A program made the translations under genes and the position numbers. 64,000 nt of DNA from Brasenia schreberi (lineage: Eukaryota; Streptophyta; Magnoliopsida; Nymphaeales; Cabombaceae): assembly GCA_036023115.1 (NCBI GenBank), contig JAYKKT010000080.1, forward strand, positions 11,773,501 to 11,837,500, read 5' to 3'. A model generated the notes under the pieces. The model saw only the letters and a program-made list of their open reading frames with translations, was not told the DNA's origin and did no database searches. Below, in pieces: positions 1 to 13,190 of the stretch (its first letter is position 1; each line of letters begins with the position of its first letter).

Positions 1-18
1 GCCCATACATGTACACCA

Positions 19-70
<52 letters not shown>
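19..70. repeat. (TC)n(TA)n microsatellite in transporter intron 4
   Basis: About ten TC units run directly into about sixteen TA units. The tract sits in the intron downstream of exon 4. Bases 71-347 show no further exon of the transporter. Confidence 0.95.
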
Positions 71-71
<1 letters not shown>

Positions 72-347
72 TGGCAAAGATATTTATAAAAGCAGCATAA
101 GTTGAAAACGACATTTTGGTTCGCTATATATAAAATAACTTTAGATAGTAAGTGCCATTGGTAAGGGTATCATCAGTCAACTTTTACGACAAAATTAGTG
201 CGCAGCTCATCGTTGCTTTAAGAAGGTAGGAGGCTAAATCTATGGTTTGTGACATTTGGAATAATCTGTATTAAGTATCACAACAATTAGGTGCGTTTCT
301 GTGTGTGTGTGCGTGGGAGAGTGAATTATGGGTTCATAGGACATCAC

Positions 348-1078
348 CTCATGCCTTCTGTTGATAACGGATTGGACGACAGGGATAATGTTCATCTGCG
401 GGGTGAAGTGAACTATTCCAAGGAGCCCTTTGAGTTGTTGCAGAGAAACGATGATTGCCGCCCCCGCCATAAATCCCACCAGAGTTGGTCGAGACAAAAA
501 GTCCACTATGAATCCTAGCCTGCACAGCCATTACCAACTAATCAGTCATCCACCTCTCCCTCCCTCTCTCTCTCCCTCACTCACACACACACACCCACAC
601 GACACACGCACACACCCCATACGCTTGAAGTTTTTGGTTAACTTCTTCTACACCAGTATAATTTCATGCACCAAGAAAGATCACCTTGGATGTACATCTT
701 TTTCCTTTTATTGAAATGTATATCATTAATTCATCAAATATCAAAATAAATAATACAAGATTAGTGTTGATCCTAAGTATAATTTGATATTAAAAAGAAA
801 GTCGATTATTTGTACGGCCTGTAGGTTTTAACTTGTTCAAAATGTAATCGACGATCGCTGACTCCTTTTTCGCTGCAGAAGAGGATCAATGTGGCACGGC
901 AGTTCCAGCGGCATGTAATGGCAATTTCATAATGAGGCACCTTTTTAAATTGACAGAAATTCTTTGGCTCTTTCTCGGTTTCTCCTGGTATCTATCAAGT
1001 TGTACAAAGTTACGCATGATGTCATTCATGCATGATGATGCATGCATGAATGTCCCTCATCTGGCAAACATACACGCC

Positions 1079-1109
<31 letters not shown>

Positions 1110-2886
1110 CATATAGATAGATAGATAGATAGATATAGAGAGAAACTTAGCGGATGTTTTGAGTCAAAACTCAAAAGAAGTATTTTATTATCAACTCAAA
1201 AAAGCATATTTTTACCTATTAAAATTTCAAAAGGTATGTTTCGGTCAATATTTCAAATGGTCTAGCGAAAAGGATATTTGTATTTACAGTGGACAGCGCA
1301 TCCAACTGTTCTATTGACAGTCAAGAGTTCGACTCCCAGGGAACTTAATCATGCAGAAGCTGGGCCCAAAGTTTTATGGTGTTGTTTCAACCCTTAATTA
1401 GTTTCTCCAAGCTACAAAACAAAACAAAAATGATAGAGGAAAGTGCCTCTAACAGTGTAAAGATGCCTGGACTCTTGTCTCCCTATCTTTAGTTCCCAAA
1501 GGTGTCAAGTGTTAAGAGACATGGACTCGTATCCCCGTATCTTCATGTGCTTTAGCCATGTAGCTATGTTTATATAAGGCTTCTGGACAAAAGAGTGCAT
1601 ATGATGAGTAACTTTAAAGGCTACAACTTGTTCCCAGAAAAGGTGTAGTGAGAGAGATTCAAAAGCAGTAAAAGCGTATGTACCTAAGGAAACCCAAAGA
1701 GGCTTGAAAAACGCCAGCGAAGAAGGTTGCAGTAAAGGCCAATTGAAGGTAAAGCAAAGGTTGGTGAAGAGGAGAAACCGTTTCTCTCAGCATGGACCCC
1801 ATCACTAGAGAGGCTATTGACACAGGGCCCACTGCCAAATCCCTGGAACTTCCGAGAACTGCGTATATCAACGGTGGCACGAAGCTTGAATCTGCATAAA
1901 ATACATGCATAATCAATGTATGAGAAATCTAACGATAAGCACAAAGCCTCTCTTTCTCTCTCCATGATTATGACATGCGTCGGGTAATAATACACATGCA
2001 GGTATATAACGTGAGTGTGCGCACTTACCAACACACAAAGACATATATTTCCATCTGCTATGGATCATGTCGTTGCATGTTCTATGAATGAAGAGCCAGG
2101 GAAAAGTTATTTTGCCCCAAAGGATTGGTTTTGGGGATGCAAATTACAGATGTTTATAACAACTATATGCAATGTGACCACCAATCATTGTAGACATATA
2201 TGCGTGCGCCGCCCTGTGAGGTAAATTTACTCATCTATACAATGGCTAGCTACTCTGAAATATCAATGCAACAGTTATTGAGGGAGGAACAGGTCACAGT
2301 AACAGCCACAGTGGAGATTTTCTTCCCATTTTATTTTGTTCAAACCCATACGAGCACGGCGTGCTGAAAAGATGAGGATTGAACTTACAAAGGCCAACAA
2401 TGGGAGGCAAATTTGCAAGTTTCGCATAGCTAATCCCCTGTAAAAGACGAATTAAACGAGTAAGAAGTTTACTCATGCTATTACCAGCAAATATTATGCA
2501 TTATTTTCATACATAGGTAGAAGGTTTTAATTTGAAATAACCTGGGGGATGGCCAAGCTAGCAATTGTGACACCAGAGATGATGTCAGATTTGAAAAGAG
2601 TTAGGCTATAAGTGGGTGCCCATTGAAGGATGGGAAAGAAGTATTGAAGAGCCAAGACAGCTTTTCTCATGAGACTCTGATTCTTGAACTGGTGAAAAGG
2701 ATCGTCAGGGAAGAAGGTCTCCGAGAAGCCATGCCGGAGACTCTGGAACGCCGTCTGCGGTGGAGGCAAGCAGACCTTGTGGGGCTCGGCAGCACTCGAC
2801 GGGGCCATCGGGAGAGGGAAAGCTGTTGCATCATCATACACGGGAATGGATGTGAAGTCTTCCACTCTCCTGGAGTTCCCCACCAT
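348..2886 (-). CDS. SULTR3-type sulfate/anion transporter, first four exons (3' part outside window)
   Basis: Group 3 sulfate transporter (SLC26/SulP family), a multi-pass membrane anion symporter. Exons on the minus strand are 2886-2542, 2437-2389, 1891-1684 and 519-348. All junctions are GT-AG and the frame stays open, giving 258 residues. The N-terminus is soluble (about residues 1-75, with the plant SULTR motif FPDDPFHQFKNQ). The SulP core follows: SDIISGVTIASLAIPQ, GISYAKLANLPPIVGLYSSF, then YAVLGSSRDLAVGPVSIASL and the GFIVDFLSRPTLVGFMAGAA segment. Group 3 proteins are about 650 residues, so roughly 60% is missing. The last intron opens at 347 (GTGATG) and holds only simple repeats to base 1. 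The 2886 start fits the TATA box 80 bases upstream and a family-like N-terminus. SULTR3 membership is clear; the subgroup (3;1 versus 3;3/3;4) is not. No inactivating change is visible. Confidence 0.93.
1079..1138. repeat. (TA)n/(GATA)n microsatellite in transporter intron 3
   Basis: TA dinucleotides with two interruptions pass into five GATA units. The tract lies in the 1164-base intron 3 (520-1683). The remainder of that intron shows a possible tRNA-like relic near 1285-1350 and nothing else recognisable. Confidence 0.9.
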
Positions 2887-2965
2887 TCTCTCTCTCTCTC
2901 CCTCGGAGTATGAGAAAGGAGAGATGCAAGCAACTGAGGGATGGAATGAAAGGCGGATTCTAAGA

Positions 2966-2974
2966 ATATATATA
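2966..2974 (-). promoter_or_regulatory. TATA box of the sulfate transporter gene
   Basis: Read on the minus strand this is TATATATAT, about 80 bases before the start codon at 2886. It predicts transcription starting near 2935 and a 5' UTR of about 50 bases. A CT-rich tract (plus 2887-2905) lies in that leader, as is common in plant 5' UTRs. Confidence 0.55.
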
Positions 2975-3236
2975 GAGGCAGAAAAGGAGGGTCAAGGCTA
3001 GAACCCTCTTGTTTGATGTTACTGGTGAAAGGCTGGTGGCTATACTCATTCCACATAAACATTAATGGTATAGTGGTGGCTATAGTATTTATTCTCTCAT
3101 CCTTATCTGTGGTAATAAATTAATGGATTACAATTAAGTTTACGTATGAAAAAATGCTAGAATATCTTAATTATAAGGAAAAAATTGTATAGAAGATTAG
3201 CTTTCATCAGGAAGCTTCTTTTTCGTGCAATAGGGA

Positions 3237-3330
3237 GGCCGAAGCCAGATGCACGTCCTAGGTGTCGAATTCATGACCTTCAACATGCGAATCAAACCCC
3301 CACCCTTGTGAGCTATTGCTCATTGTACAA
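3237..3330. repeat. Dispersed repeat, copy 1 (partner near 5325-5410)
   Basis: The stretch around CATGACCTTCAACATGCGAATC resembles one at 5325-5410 (CATGACCCTCATCTGTGAGTC), both preceded by a GCCGAAGC-type block. Weaker resemblance is seen at 41570-41640 and 42230-42300. It looks like a short interspersed family. A tRNA-derived SINE is possible but no clear A and B boxes were established. Confidence 0.35.
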
Positions 3331-3410
3331 CAAAGAATTTAAGTGTACCCTTTTAGGCATCATTTAGACTGCAGTTGCCTCATCCAAAACTACTATTACA
3401 ACTCCCTATT

Positions 3411-3862
3411 ACCACCACAACAACGAAGCCCTTTCCCATTTCCCATACTAGATGGGATAGGCTATATCGATTCTTTGTTTTCGTCTTTTTGTTTCTCTTT
3501 TAATATTTTCATAGTCCAATTTTACGTTTTTATCGAAACTTTCTTAAGTTGTCTTTGCACACATTCAAACCATTTTAAAAGATTCCCAATTTGTATCTAA
3601 TATTTTTATTAGGAATGTGATCCTTCCTTTTATAATCATACATCTATCTCAATATAGTCATTTATATCATAAACGTCTTTTGCATATGTTAATGATTTAT
3701 AACACTCAATACTATATAACATAGTGAGCTTCACATAAAAGATTGGGTGCATCCAGTCTTAATATAATATTTACCCTTCAATTTTAATGGTATCTTGTTA
3801 TCACATAAGATACTTAATGAACCTCTCCATTTAACCATCCTACATTAATCTTCTTCTTCATC
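3411..3862 (-). mobile_element. RTE-type LINE, decayed 3' end
   Basis: On the minus strand the segment reads as the C-terminal part of a plant RTE polyprotein, with frameshifts. It includes a stretch like INVGWLNGE (family INAGWLKWRGAS), then VITRYH (family CDNKIPLKLKGKYY). It ends with the 3' signature: a TAGTATGGGAAA-like block followed by an imperfect TTG-rich tail (plus 3412-3424). The same 3' signature recurs at 20766-20962 and 43835-44991. It is 5'-truncated and much more diverged than those copies. No target duplication is evident. Confidence 0.75.
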
Positions 3863-4274
3863 ATCATCACAATAATAAGGACGTGGGATTTTGTTCGAAT
3901 GCTTAAACTTAAGAGCATGGGTTTGATCAGAATCATCGGGAGCGATACAATGTCCCAATATATTACCTAATTGCAGCTGTGTAACTCCTGCTACCGCATA
4001 AGCCTCCACGATCTGTATCTGCTTGTTTCGTTCATCTTCTGGATAATCATTTTGATCGTCTATGCATTATGTCAGGCATATGGAACTAGGATACACCTGG
4101 TTAGGTTTGGGGTGCGTTTAGGCTCAGATTTTTGAATCTCAGATCATTCTCTAGCAACCTGCAGTAGACTAAATGAGAACTTGGTCGTTTGCGGACGATC
4201 TTAACGACCAGAGGCAACCTGATCTAGACACATGTTCATAGGTCCGCATGAACCTGCACTTCATTTGAGCGCGC

Positions 4275-4338
<64 letters not shown>
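4275..4338. repeat. (GA)n microsatellite
   Basis: About 32 uninterrupted GA units. No gene is visible on either side within a kilobase. Confidence 0.97.
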
Positions 4339-4343
<5 letters not shown>

Positions 4344-5324
4344 ACGATGTAGACATCTTCTTTAGCTTTTGATGATTGGAATATTTAGGTTCTCACCATT
4401 GCTCTGATTCGATATAAAAAAATTACCCATGATATGCTTGTGAAAGTCACTTTGTAAGGTGAATTAGCTGGAGGCTCTCTCTGAAATCTTGGATGAGACT
4501 GTCATTGAAGATCACGAACTTTATTTGTTAGAGAAGCCAAAAAGTGAGTGAATAATGAACAGTAACAAGATTAAGAGGAACTCATCAACCAACCCATAGA
4601 GTCGGCCTTGTTCACAATACACTTGCACACTGTGGGTCTGCCTGGTGCACACATCCACACTTATGTTGTAAGTTAGCTCCTTCATCCTCGTGATATCAAA
4701 ATAGCTGCCTCAACAAGTACAACCTAGCATCGATTCTTATGCAATAGAAAATACTTTTTTCCCTTTTAAGATGGCAAGTTCTTCGGTGAATTGGTTGGAT
4801 TGTTTTACCACCACAGATTAGGAAATGCGTACAGCTTAATTTGTACTTGTGCACTTCACCCATGGAAGCATCTCAATCTGAGGCTCTACTTTAAAAACGA
4901 AAAATCTTTGATGACCATTTTCTATTGTCGATTTCCTACTGACTTGAGATGCTCCTCCTTAATTCGTCTCGAACCAGAGTCATCAATATATTGTACATGT
5001 TTTCTTTTTGAGAAGAGAGTTATTAACTTCTTTATGCCCTCTAATTTGCTATCCTGCCCATTCTTAATATTGCCATGTAATTAGTAGTCCAAGGGATTAG
5101 GCCATGTTCTTGTTACAAGCAAACTTCCCTCTTAAGCACACAGCAACGGCCTTTGGAAAACATTTAAAAAGGTTATCCTTCACCATTCACCTAGTGACCT
5201 GCATGGGCACGAAGCTAAAGTTACCATGCAAAAAACACATAATGAAGTTTACCTATCCAAGTTCCATGATCAAGTAACGGCAGAGAATTTGCATTTAAGA
5301 GCAAACTTTTTCTCGTTACAAGAA

Positions 5325-5410
5325 TGCCGAAGCAGATGTAATATCTCCCGTGTGTCAAACTCATGACCCTCATCTGTGAGTCGAACCCACCCAGCCGAGT
5401 CAAGTTTCTC
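5325..5410. repeat. Dispersed repeat, copy 2
   Basis: Partner of the 3237-3330 repeat in the same orientation, with similar spacing between the shared blocks (GCCGAAGC, CATGACC, GAGTCGAACCCACC). No target duplication was found. Confidence 0.35.
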
Positions 5411-6639
5411 GTTGTGTGTAGATACAGCACAGTAAAACAAACAAACAAAAGAGAAGGCATGTGGCGTGTGAAGTCGACCCCCTAGCAACGGTTGAAGTAA
5501 CTGTTCATTTTTTTTACTGCAGCTTGTGGCGTGTGAATATTTAAAAGTTGATAATCAGTCACTGTAGCTTAATTGGATCGTAGACTTTTATAAGCCGCAA
5601 AATGGCTTTGTGGAGGCATATCTTTATTAGATTTTTAAGTGGTTCTTAACGATTGCATGTTAAAGCATCATTGCATAAAGCACTTCCACAGTACAAGAAC
5701 TTTGTTTTCTCTCCCTTGGATGGCAAGGTCACCGACGATAGAACTTGATCAGCTGGTTGCCTCACTAAACTGTATAAGAGCATGGGATTTTATAAGGATT
5801 TAAAAGTTAGAGGTCTTGGCTTTTTTGGCATTTAAAACAGATTAGCAAGTAGCAGATTCCGTGAGTTTTACATCGTTTACTTATAGTCACCCTTCAGCAC
5901 ATCTATCTGGTTTAGAGGTCATGGAAACTATAGTTATAGAGCTCGAGTTCATCTTACTCAAATATACAAGACATTTTCCTACGCATGTCATTGTGATTGT
6001 TGGTTTGCTTCGGCCCCTCTTTTAGGTGTGAGTCATATTTGAAAGCACGCATAATCACAAATCACGATTAGTGGATGCATTTTCGAAGTACGGTGAGCTT
6101 GGTCGCCTACCAAATATGAAATATTTGCACAAAAATACTTTTAGATATTAGAAGAGACTAATGGACGCGAACCAACTTGATCCAATGAGTGTCATGCACC
6201 CGATCAGACTGTCTTTTGACATGGTGGGCCGCGTGATGTATTGAGTGACTAAAGGGATTTGAAACATCAAAGAAATTGCTTCACCTTAGAAAGTCAACTC
6301 TCAGCTAGGTCCGGTCATATATTTGAGAATGACCTAAGAAGTCCACAGACTTTTGCCAGTTACCATTGACCATCATTGACCAAGTTCCTGGTGGACCAAG
6401 GCCTGGTTGACACTATTTGACCAAAACCCTAGTGGGAACACTCATATTCAAGTGACCTTGTTTGGCTTCAATGGGCTTTGCTATTGGTTCACATGTGCCT
6501 GTCATGGGGTTGGTATTGGGAAAGCATAAATGTTCCAATCATGATACTTTTCTTACACAGAATTTCATACAAGCATGTACACACAGGTCATGTAGAGAAT
6601 ACAGCAGTGGTTGTTTCGAACTTTATAGGTCACAAAGCA

Positions 6640-7180
6640 ATCTAAACACTCGTAACATAGAATGTAAATGAAGTATAGTTTAGGATCTTTCCGTTTGGAC
6701 TTTTAATCATCTTGAACTGCCCTTAAGATCTCTGTTAAGTTTCATTATTTAATTGGTGCCAAAATGTCAGTAGAGAAGTGCAAGGCCATACATAACTTTT
6801 GCTTAAGCACATGCACAGATTGACAGGCCAAAAAGCTAACGTAGAACAAGTTAAGATCTCGCTAGTTTCGTTACCTTTGGTGCACTTAAGCTCTTCTTTA
6901 CATTTGATTGCCTCTGGTGCGTAAATAGTGGTAGGGAAGTGCAACATAATTTAACTTTACTTTTGCTTAAAAACATACATTGACATGCACTAAAGCAATC
7001 TAAAGGCCTAAGAATGTAAATGAGATATAGGTTTTGACCCTTTAATTTAAAGGGCAATCATTAACTGCATTAGAGACACATAAATAGTTAAACTATTCTA
7101 TAAATGAACTATACTTTAGGATCCTTCCTGTTTGGAGATTCGAACTGCCCTTAAGCCCTGTGTTGGACTTCAGAGGTTGC
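6640..7180. repeat. Diverged local duplication
   Basis: Two blocks recur. A block starting ATAGTTTAGGATCTTTCC and ending at CGAACTGCCCTTAAG-like sequence occurs at about 6674-6740 and 7105-7165. A block with AGTAGAGAAGTGCAA and CTTTTGCTTAA occurs at about 6768-6810 and 6930-6972. The copies differ by substitutions and small indels, so the duplication is old. No protein is encoded. Confidence 0.5.
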
Positions 7181-7369
7181 TTGTGTCCTAAATCGTGTAG
7201 AGTAGAACATTCAGAGGCATATGCCTTGCCTTTTCAAGATGTTATCCTATACATGTGCTTCTTACGCACATACAATTATGGGGAAAACAATCTTTTCCTG
7301 ATTTTGGGGACTATCTAATGCTAGCAGGAACTACTGCAATCATGAAGCTTAACAACTTTGCTTTTCCTA

Positions 7370-7960
7370 CGGAAGCCAAATATAAGGTTTGCAAATGAGC
7401 TGAATGAGCGAAACAGGAGCAGTTGGCTCGTTCATCAGCTCAACATCTTGTTCATGTTTGGCTCAATAACCGATTTGAGCCAAGTTGAACTTGAACGAAA
7501 CATGAGCCAACTTAGACAAAATGAGCATGAGCTGTTCGCTAAAGTTAAAATGCCACTTTTCTCATACAACTTTCACTAATAACTTAGATTTTCTTATTAG
7601 AGATTGTCATAAATCGATGTATACAGCTGAAAGATTTAGACATTCAATTGCATTGTACACATCCAATTCTCGTGCTAGCACACACACACATATATAAATA
7701 AAATTTTATGTACTTAACTAAACAAGATTTTAGGATCTGAAACGAACTAAAGACATGATTTATACACCTAACTAGATGATCCTATTAGAGATGAACCGAA
7801 CGAAACATTCACTCTTTCATGTTGATCTCATAAAATTTTATTAGCAGGCTTGAGTTCATTTTGTTCATTTTGTCCGTTAACCAGGCATGCATGAACAAGC
7901 TCATCATGAGCCAAACTGAGCAAGCAAAACCAAAATAAACTCGATATTTTACCAGTGCTA
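7370..7960. repeat. Candidate DNA-transposon relic rich in GAGC/GCTC words
   Basis: 7395-7535 and 7850-7935 are packed with short GAGCC, GAGCAT and GCTCA words in both orientations. Such subterminal motif clusters are typical of non-autonomous DNA transposons. The interior is AT-rich and non-coding. I could not define terminal inverted repeats or a target duplication. The 73-codon frame at 7358-7579 is read out of these words and is not treated as a gene. Confidence 0.25.
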
Positions 7961-10929
7961 ACCAAGTAGGACCTAAACAAGAAAGATCAGCACAGTTTCG
8001 ACAGTCTGTTCATGCTTTTTGTACAAACTAGACGGCTTTATGAACATGGAGATCGCTTTCTTTCAAATAAAATGAAGATTGGCAATCGACAAAAGGGAGT
8101 TGCAGGTCTGCATCAAATTACTAAAACCCTAGAGTCAGGGGTATATACCAAGGATATTACCCATTTCATAGACCAACTTTCTTTATTACTTATTCGAAAA
8201 TATTGAGAGCCATCGGTATTGCTTTAAGAGTGAACGTGTTTTAGTTGGTGCTCACGCCACCATGCAGACTGTGTGGCCGATGGGGTCTGCCTTTTAGGTT
8301 GAATCATTTTGCGTGTGACTTTTGGTTGGACTTCATGAGGAAATGGGATGGAATGAAACTTGAAACTTGAGGGATAAGAATTGGACAAAGTGCACCACTC
8401 TGAAAAAGGCTTCTTCTTATTGAAGATGTGAAGTGGGGCCTAAAGATGAGGGCTTCTACGGGTGCCTTGGATGGTAGATGGAGGGTCCTGTCATGGGGTA
8501 TGTGGATTGGGTCCAAGTGGGTTGGGTCTAAGTGGATTAAATAGTGAATAAAGGGGGCTTCCATTTTGATGGGCTAGGTTTTGAGCGCTGAAACCACTTC
8601 ACACACACATACAGGGATGCACATGCGCGCACACACACATACATATATAAACGCATGGGCCCCGGTCAGCTGAACCCAACCAAATCCCGACCCAATTTTA
8701 CATATTTCAGTTTTTCCTTATTTGTATAAGTTCCAGCTTTTCCTTAATATACAGTGCCTATCACAGCTACTTAATATATTTTAGTTTTTGTACCAAATGC
8801 AAAACCATTTTTTCTTGCACTTTTTTTTAATCTATATGTTCTTAGTGGGTTTTTCTTGTTTCGGGGTGAATTTAACATTGTTTTATATTACAAAAAGTTC
8901 TTTTAGTACAGTCAAGTTGGGTTGGATTAAGCGGGACAATCCAGTCATATTTGGATTGCCAAGCTGATCCAAACGAAAAGGATTGTGCAGGTTCAGGGAC
9001 ACGTTTTGACCCAAACTCGAAGTTACCCAACCATCTTGACCAGATTTGCCACCCTTGAGGTCAGATTTGATACAAGGATTAAAGTTAACAGATTAGCTTT
9101 ATTTTCTACGAGCCAAACTACCATGAAAGAACATTAACATGTTTATATTGTTTTTCGGCAATGACAGATTAGTTATTTCCATAAAAATTACGACTAGATG
9201 TATTAAATTTTGGTGCTTGTAAGTGTATATACTAGATGTATATACTTCAGATTGTGAAGAGCTGCTAAAGTGAGATTGTGAAGATAAACTTGCTTTACGA
9301 ATCACTGGTCCTCCTTATTTTCTTATTTGTTTTGAGACCTGTTTCCTGATTTAGTAATACAGGAAAGAGACCTAAGATCTGATTTCTTATCGACCATCTT
9401 CTTCGATTGCAGTCAACGAGTGAGAAGATAATTATGAGAAAAAGATTGTTTGGTTAACTAGAACGTTAGTTTCCCATTAGATCATTTTCTTTTGAAATTG
9501 AAGATCAAGGCCATGGTGCATCAAAGGTTCACATAAAGCTCTTTCCAATGATAAAGCTAGAAAGTTTTTTTGGGCCAGGCAAAGTTCAGTTTAGTAAGAT
9601 TGATCAGGTGAGGCAATCCATATATTGAAAAAAATTGGTTAATATTGGTGTAAGTTTAAGGATTTCAGGTGGCCTCACCTCATCCATGAATAGATGAGGG
9701 CATACAAAGACGTAACCATCATTTTAGTTATCATTTTCCTTTTCCATTAAGCTCCTCTTTTGCGGCTACCTAATTGCCAACAACAGCGAAAGTGACAAAC
9801 TTTCTCCCAAACTAAGTGGGGTTGGTGAATAGAATTCTTAGTTTGCTGGTGAGCTCAATCTTGTCGTATTCGTGTTTGACTCCGAAATAAGTTGCCATTC
9901 GATTGGCAAAATAAAAACTTGGTTGAGCACGAAGCTCTTGGTCTGTCACAAACTCCCTTGATTTGCCCACGAAGGTGGGATTCTGGTGCATTGATTCCTC
10001 ACGCCGGAGAGGATCGATGAATCGTTGTATATCGATTTTGATTTTGTTCTTTCATGGGCAAATCCGATTAATTTCATGCACTCATGTGAGAGACAAAAGG
10101 GGCAAAGGATGGTTGTTTTATGGGAAGACGGTGGTTGTCAGAGGCATGTGATGACACCACCTAACCAGAACTAAAATCTTTTAACTGTAAAAGGTTTCTT
10201 TTATCCCGTTCTTACTTTTCTTATTTATCATTACAAATACTTACATTCATACATGAATTATAAATGTAAAACTCTTATACAGAATATGACACTATATATA
10301 TATATATATATAGATATATAGATATATATTTGAATGAAAACTCAGTCCTGCCTATACTCACACTTGTTCATCCATTCTTTTCGAGTGACATAAATAAACT
10401 TTTAAAATTTTTAAGAAGATCTGGATAAATTGACCATGGATAGTTTACACCGGCACAGCTGGAGGTATATGGCAGTGCTTCATTCGGATGGGCTATTTGA
10501 ACCTAGAGAGAAGATGGTTCTCCTTATTGTAGCCACTTTGAGATGCTGAAATGAAACCTCACTAATTTCTGTAAAAGTGCTTTGCCATATGTGTTGTGTT
10601 CAATAAGATCCAAGATAATATTTCTTGGGTAACTTCCGTTCCGAATATCTAGATATGGTTAGTAATAGCTTAAGCGTCAGGTTAGATGTATTTGTTTTCG
10701 ATTGTCTGTAAAGTTGTCACATTGGAGTTGGTGTGGCTGCACGACACAGGTAAGATTAAATGGAATTATGAGCCGCTGTGTCCGTAAGTATATGCTTAAG
10801 CAAGGTCCGTGCGTTGTTAAAGAAACTTGTATTACGTGTAACTGTTAACATTTGGTATTCATCAATGCAATTTGTAACTTACTGATTCATATTGATTCTT
10901 CAGCACTTGTTGGATGATTCAGAGAGAGA
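7961..10929. other. Intergenic, no gene recognised
   Basis: Contains a short CA-rich tract near 8599-8645 and a TA tract near 10294-10330. Nothing else on either strand resembles a known gene, RNA or mobile element. Confidence 0.6.
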
Positions 10930-11260
10930 GAGAGAGTAAGTATATGAGGAGGATGTGGTAGAAATAGCGAGGATTGACAACAAAGATGCTACGAAATATG
11001 GCTGTGGGAAGGCGACGGAACTGGCCGGCGTTGGATTACCACAGAATTTTAGTGGACCATGGCAAGGGATTTGCAACGGCATAGCCATGGTTTTGTGAAG
11101 GAACGGCAACGGGATCTGCTGTTGCGATTTTGCCACGAGAATTGTGCAAGACAAACATCTAGTTATTATACCATTGCTAAGCCTTTGCTAAGTTTGTTAG
11201 CAACGGATTAGAGACAGAATATTCCGTGGCCATCTTCAGGAATTGTAGTGTTAGCTTTTG
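10930..11260. repeat. Possible DNA-transposon fragment with GCAACGG words
   Basis: Short related words (GCAACGGCA, GCAACGGGA, GCAACGGATTAGAGACAG) recur along the plus strand. Similar CAACGGATTAG-type words mark ends of plant DNA transposons, but no inverted ends or target duplication could be set. The 84-codon frame on the minus strand (11154-10900) is probably incidental. Confidence 0.25.
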
Positions 11261-11371
11261 AAGTGTTAAACAGGTATTCCATAATATAGTTTTGTAAAAT
11301 TTAACTTTAAGTGTATAAATGATATTTTATGTAATAATAAATCATCGATTTCATGTCATTATGAACTAATG

Positions 11372-11768
11372 TGACCCTTCGTATGCAAACACATGGCCTA
11401 CTGCCACTCGTACAAAAACCCTCTTCGAGGGAAGACACCCCTAACATACTAGTGCAGCACGCCGGCATCGTGCACTCATTTCTGCTATCAATAAAGCTAT
11501 TGTCATTTGGCTTCGCATTGAACGTGTCTTTATTGCCTTTACTCTTAAACGTTTGTCGTGTTGCGTGGTGTGAGTTAAACGGATGACAAGTCCCATCCTA
11601 GGCATTTACCATCCGGGGGAGGGGCCCAACTCACATTCACTATCAAAAGCCGTCTCAACTACTAATTGTGCTACACTTGTGAAATCTGTTAAGGTTGATC
11701 CGGTTCGAGGGTCGGGTGCCGATCACGTTGCGAGGCTCGTCGGTTCTTCCGAAGGTTAAGACGTGACA
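11372..11768 (+). repeat. 5' LTR of the 2.2-kb element
   Basis: Begins TGACCCTTCG and ends GTGACA. It shares long blocks with 13191-13589, including TATCAATAAAGCTATTG near the middle, which may hold the AATAAA polyadenylation signal. Confidence 0.88.
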
Positions 11769-11772
11769 GATT

Positions 11773-11784
11773 TGGTATCAAAGT
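11773..11784 (+). other. Primer-binding site (initiator Met tRNA type)
   Basis: TGGTATCAAAGT, four bases after the LTR end, matches the usual plant site TGGTATCAGAGC at most positions. The initiator methionine tRNA is the known primer for this site. Confidence 0.7.
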
Positions 11785-13174
11785 ATGTTTGGTCTCGTTG
11801 AATGTTTGTCGGCTGAAAAACTCATGGGAAAGCATGGTGTTAGTCACGGACCCGCATGATGGAACAATGAGAGGGTCATGGTTGCCATCGCTTGCGTGTT
11901 AGTCGAAGGAAACACTACGGTTGCGAAAGACCGAAAGCCGTAAGGTACGCGGAGCGACCCTTTATCAGGCTATTGGTAGCAGGACTACATCACTCCTATC
12001 GAGACGATAGTATCCGGAAGCCTTGTGCTACTCAAATATTGAGATGCGAACATTGTGAGCTTCGTGTTGCTCATGGAGGGGCGTACTACGGCCATGAAGA
12101 TTAGAAAAGAGAATTGGAGGATCGACACACGATGTGTTGTTCCTCAAGGTACTCCCAAGATCATGGTCGCGTTTGGGCAGACATGTCAGTCATGTGGGTG
12201 GACACGTTTGTGTGAAGGGGGCGCACTGAATCCCACTAGACCCTATGCATTGTCACCAAGTATAAGTCATGATGAGTAGTGCATGGATGAGGATGTGCGC
12301 TTGCACTACGGTGCAAAGGTTAGCCCGGTGACACATGTCGATCGCGTGAAATGTAGCGCAGAACGATGAGATATGTCAAGACCCTTTTGTCAGTCGCCAC
12401 ATCGGGACTACGCACCTTATGCAGGCACATAGGCGCTTTTTAAGGGATACATGCACCATCACAGTATGCAAGCAACAGTGGTAAAGATATTCAACACATG
12501 AGCATTGGTGTTGACTTCCTCAAAGACAGGTAAAGAGCACTCGAACCATCATCGAGTCCCAGTACCCTCGGTGAGGTGAGGCCGTCGGGCATATTCCAAT
12601 CGTGACCAAGGCATGATTTAGTAGCGTAATCACGGAAACGTTCAGTTGCACGTAAGCCACATGGAGTCATAGTGGTCAACGTTGTCCCAACATGAAAGGT
12701 AGCGTCTCATGGGCTGAAAGGACATTGCATACCCATGGAGGTGGGGTGCCGACAACATAGAAGGAGGCCGCCTTTAGTGATGCGAAGAAATATCTCACAT
12801 GCAGCGTCAAGTTCTTAGACGATGCCATATAACGTAGGGTTGTGTGGGTTATCGATTCCAGTGGTTGCATTGGTGATGCTGAGTGTCGTAGTTTGAAGCA
12901 CAAATGCAAGTGCAACTCCTTAATCATATCAGACCTCAAGTGTGTCATCCAACCTTCTGACCAACTCAAGTGCTTCGTGATGCCGGGTGAAGGGAAGTAG
13001 CTTGGGAGTTCATACCCTAAACCCTTCAAACTTCCAACACACTACATCCATGCTGGGGAATGCTGAAGGAAGCCGTTATGGATTGCGGACCAAGTAGAGA
13101 TGGGGATGAGCTGATTCAGATTCTGTCCCAAGTGGAAACGAAGAGGTAGATGTTGCCGAGAACGATAACGATTT

Positions 13175-13189
13175 TGGGAGGGGGAGAAT
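13175..13189 (+). other. Polypurine tract before the 3' LTR
   Basis: GGGAGGGGGAGAA-type purine run immediately upstream of the right LTR, where plus-strand synthesis would be primed. Confidence 0.7.
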
Positions 13190-13190
13190 A

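Larger units (their letters stand above)
3863..6639. other. Intergenic, no gene recognised
   Basis: Apart from the GA microsatellite and one copy of the dispersed repeat, I see no coding, RNA or transposon signature on either strand. Open frames here (for example 4791-5084) have no recognisable motif. Confidence 0.6.

Noticed and set aside
1285..1350. tRNA-like sequence in the transporter intron (AGTGGACAGCGCA, then AGTTCGACTCCC)
   Set aside because: B-box-like and weak A-box-like words are present, but no cloverleaf could be drawn. At best a SINE relic.
10900..11154. 84-codon minus-strand frame
   Set aside because: Made of the recurring GCAACGG words of a likely transposon fragment; no protein family recognised.
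12676..13029. 117-codon minus-strand frame inside the 2.2-kb LTR element
   Set aside because: Antisense to the element and lacking any recognised motif; the plus strand over it is not coding either.
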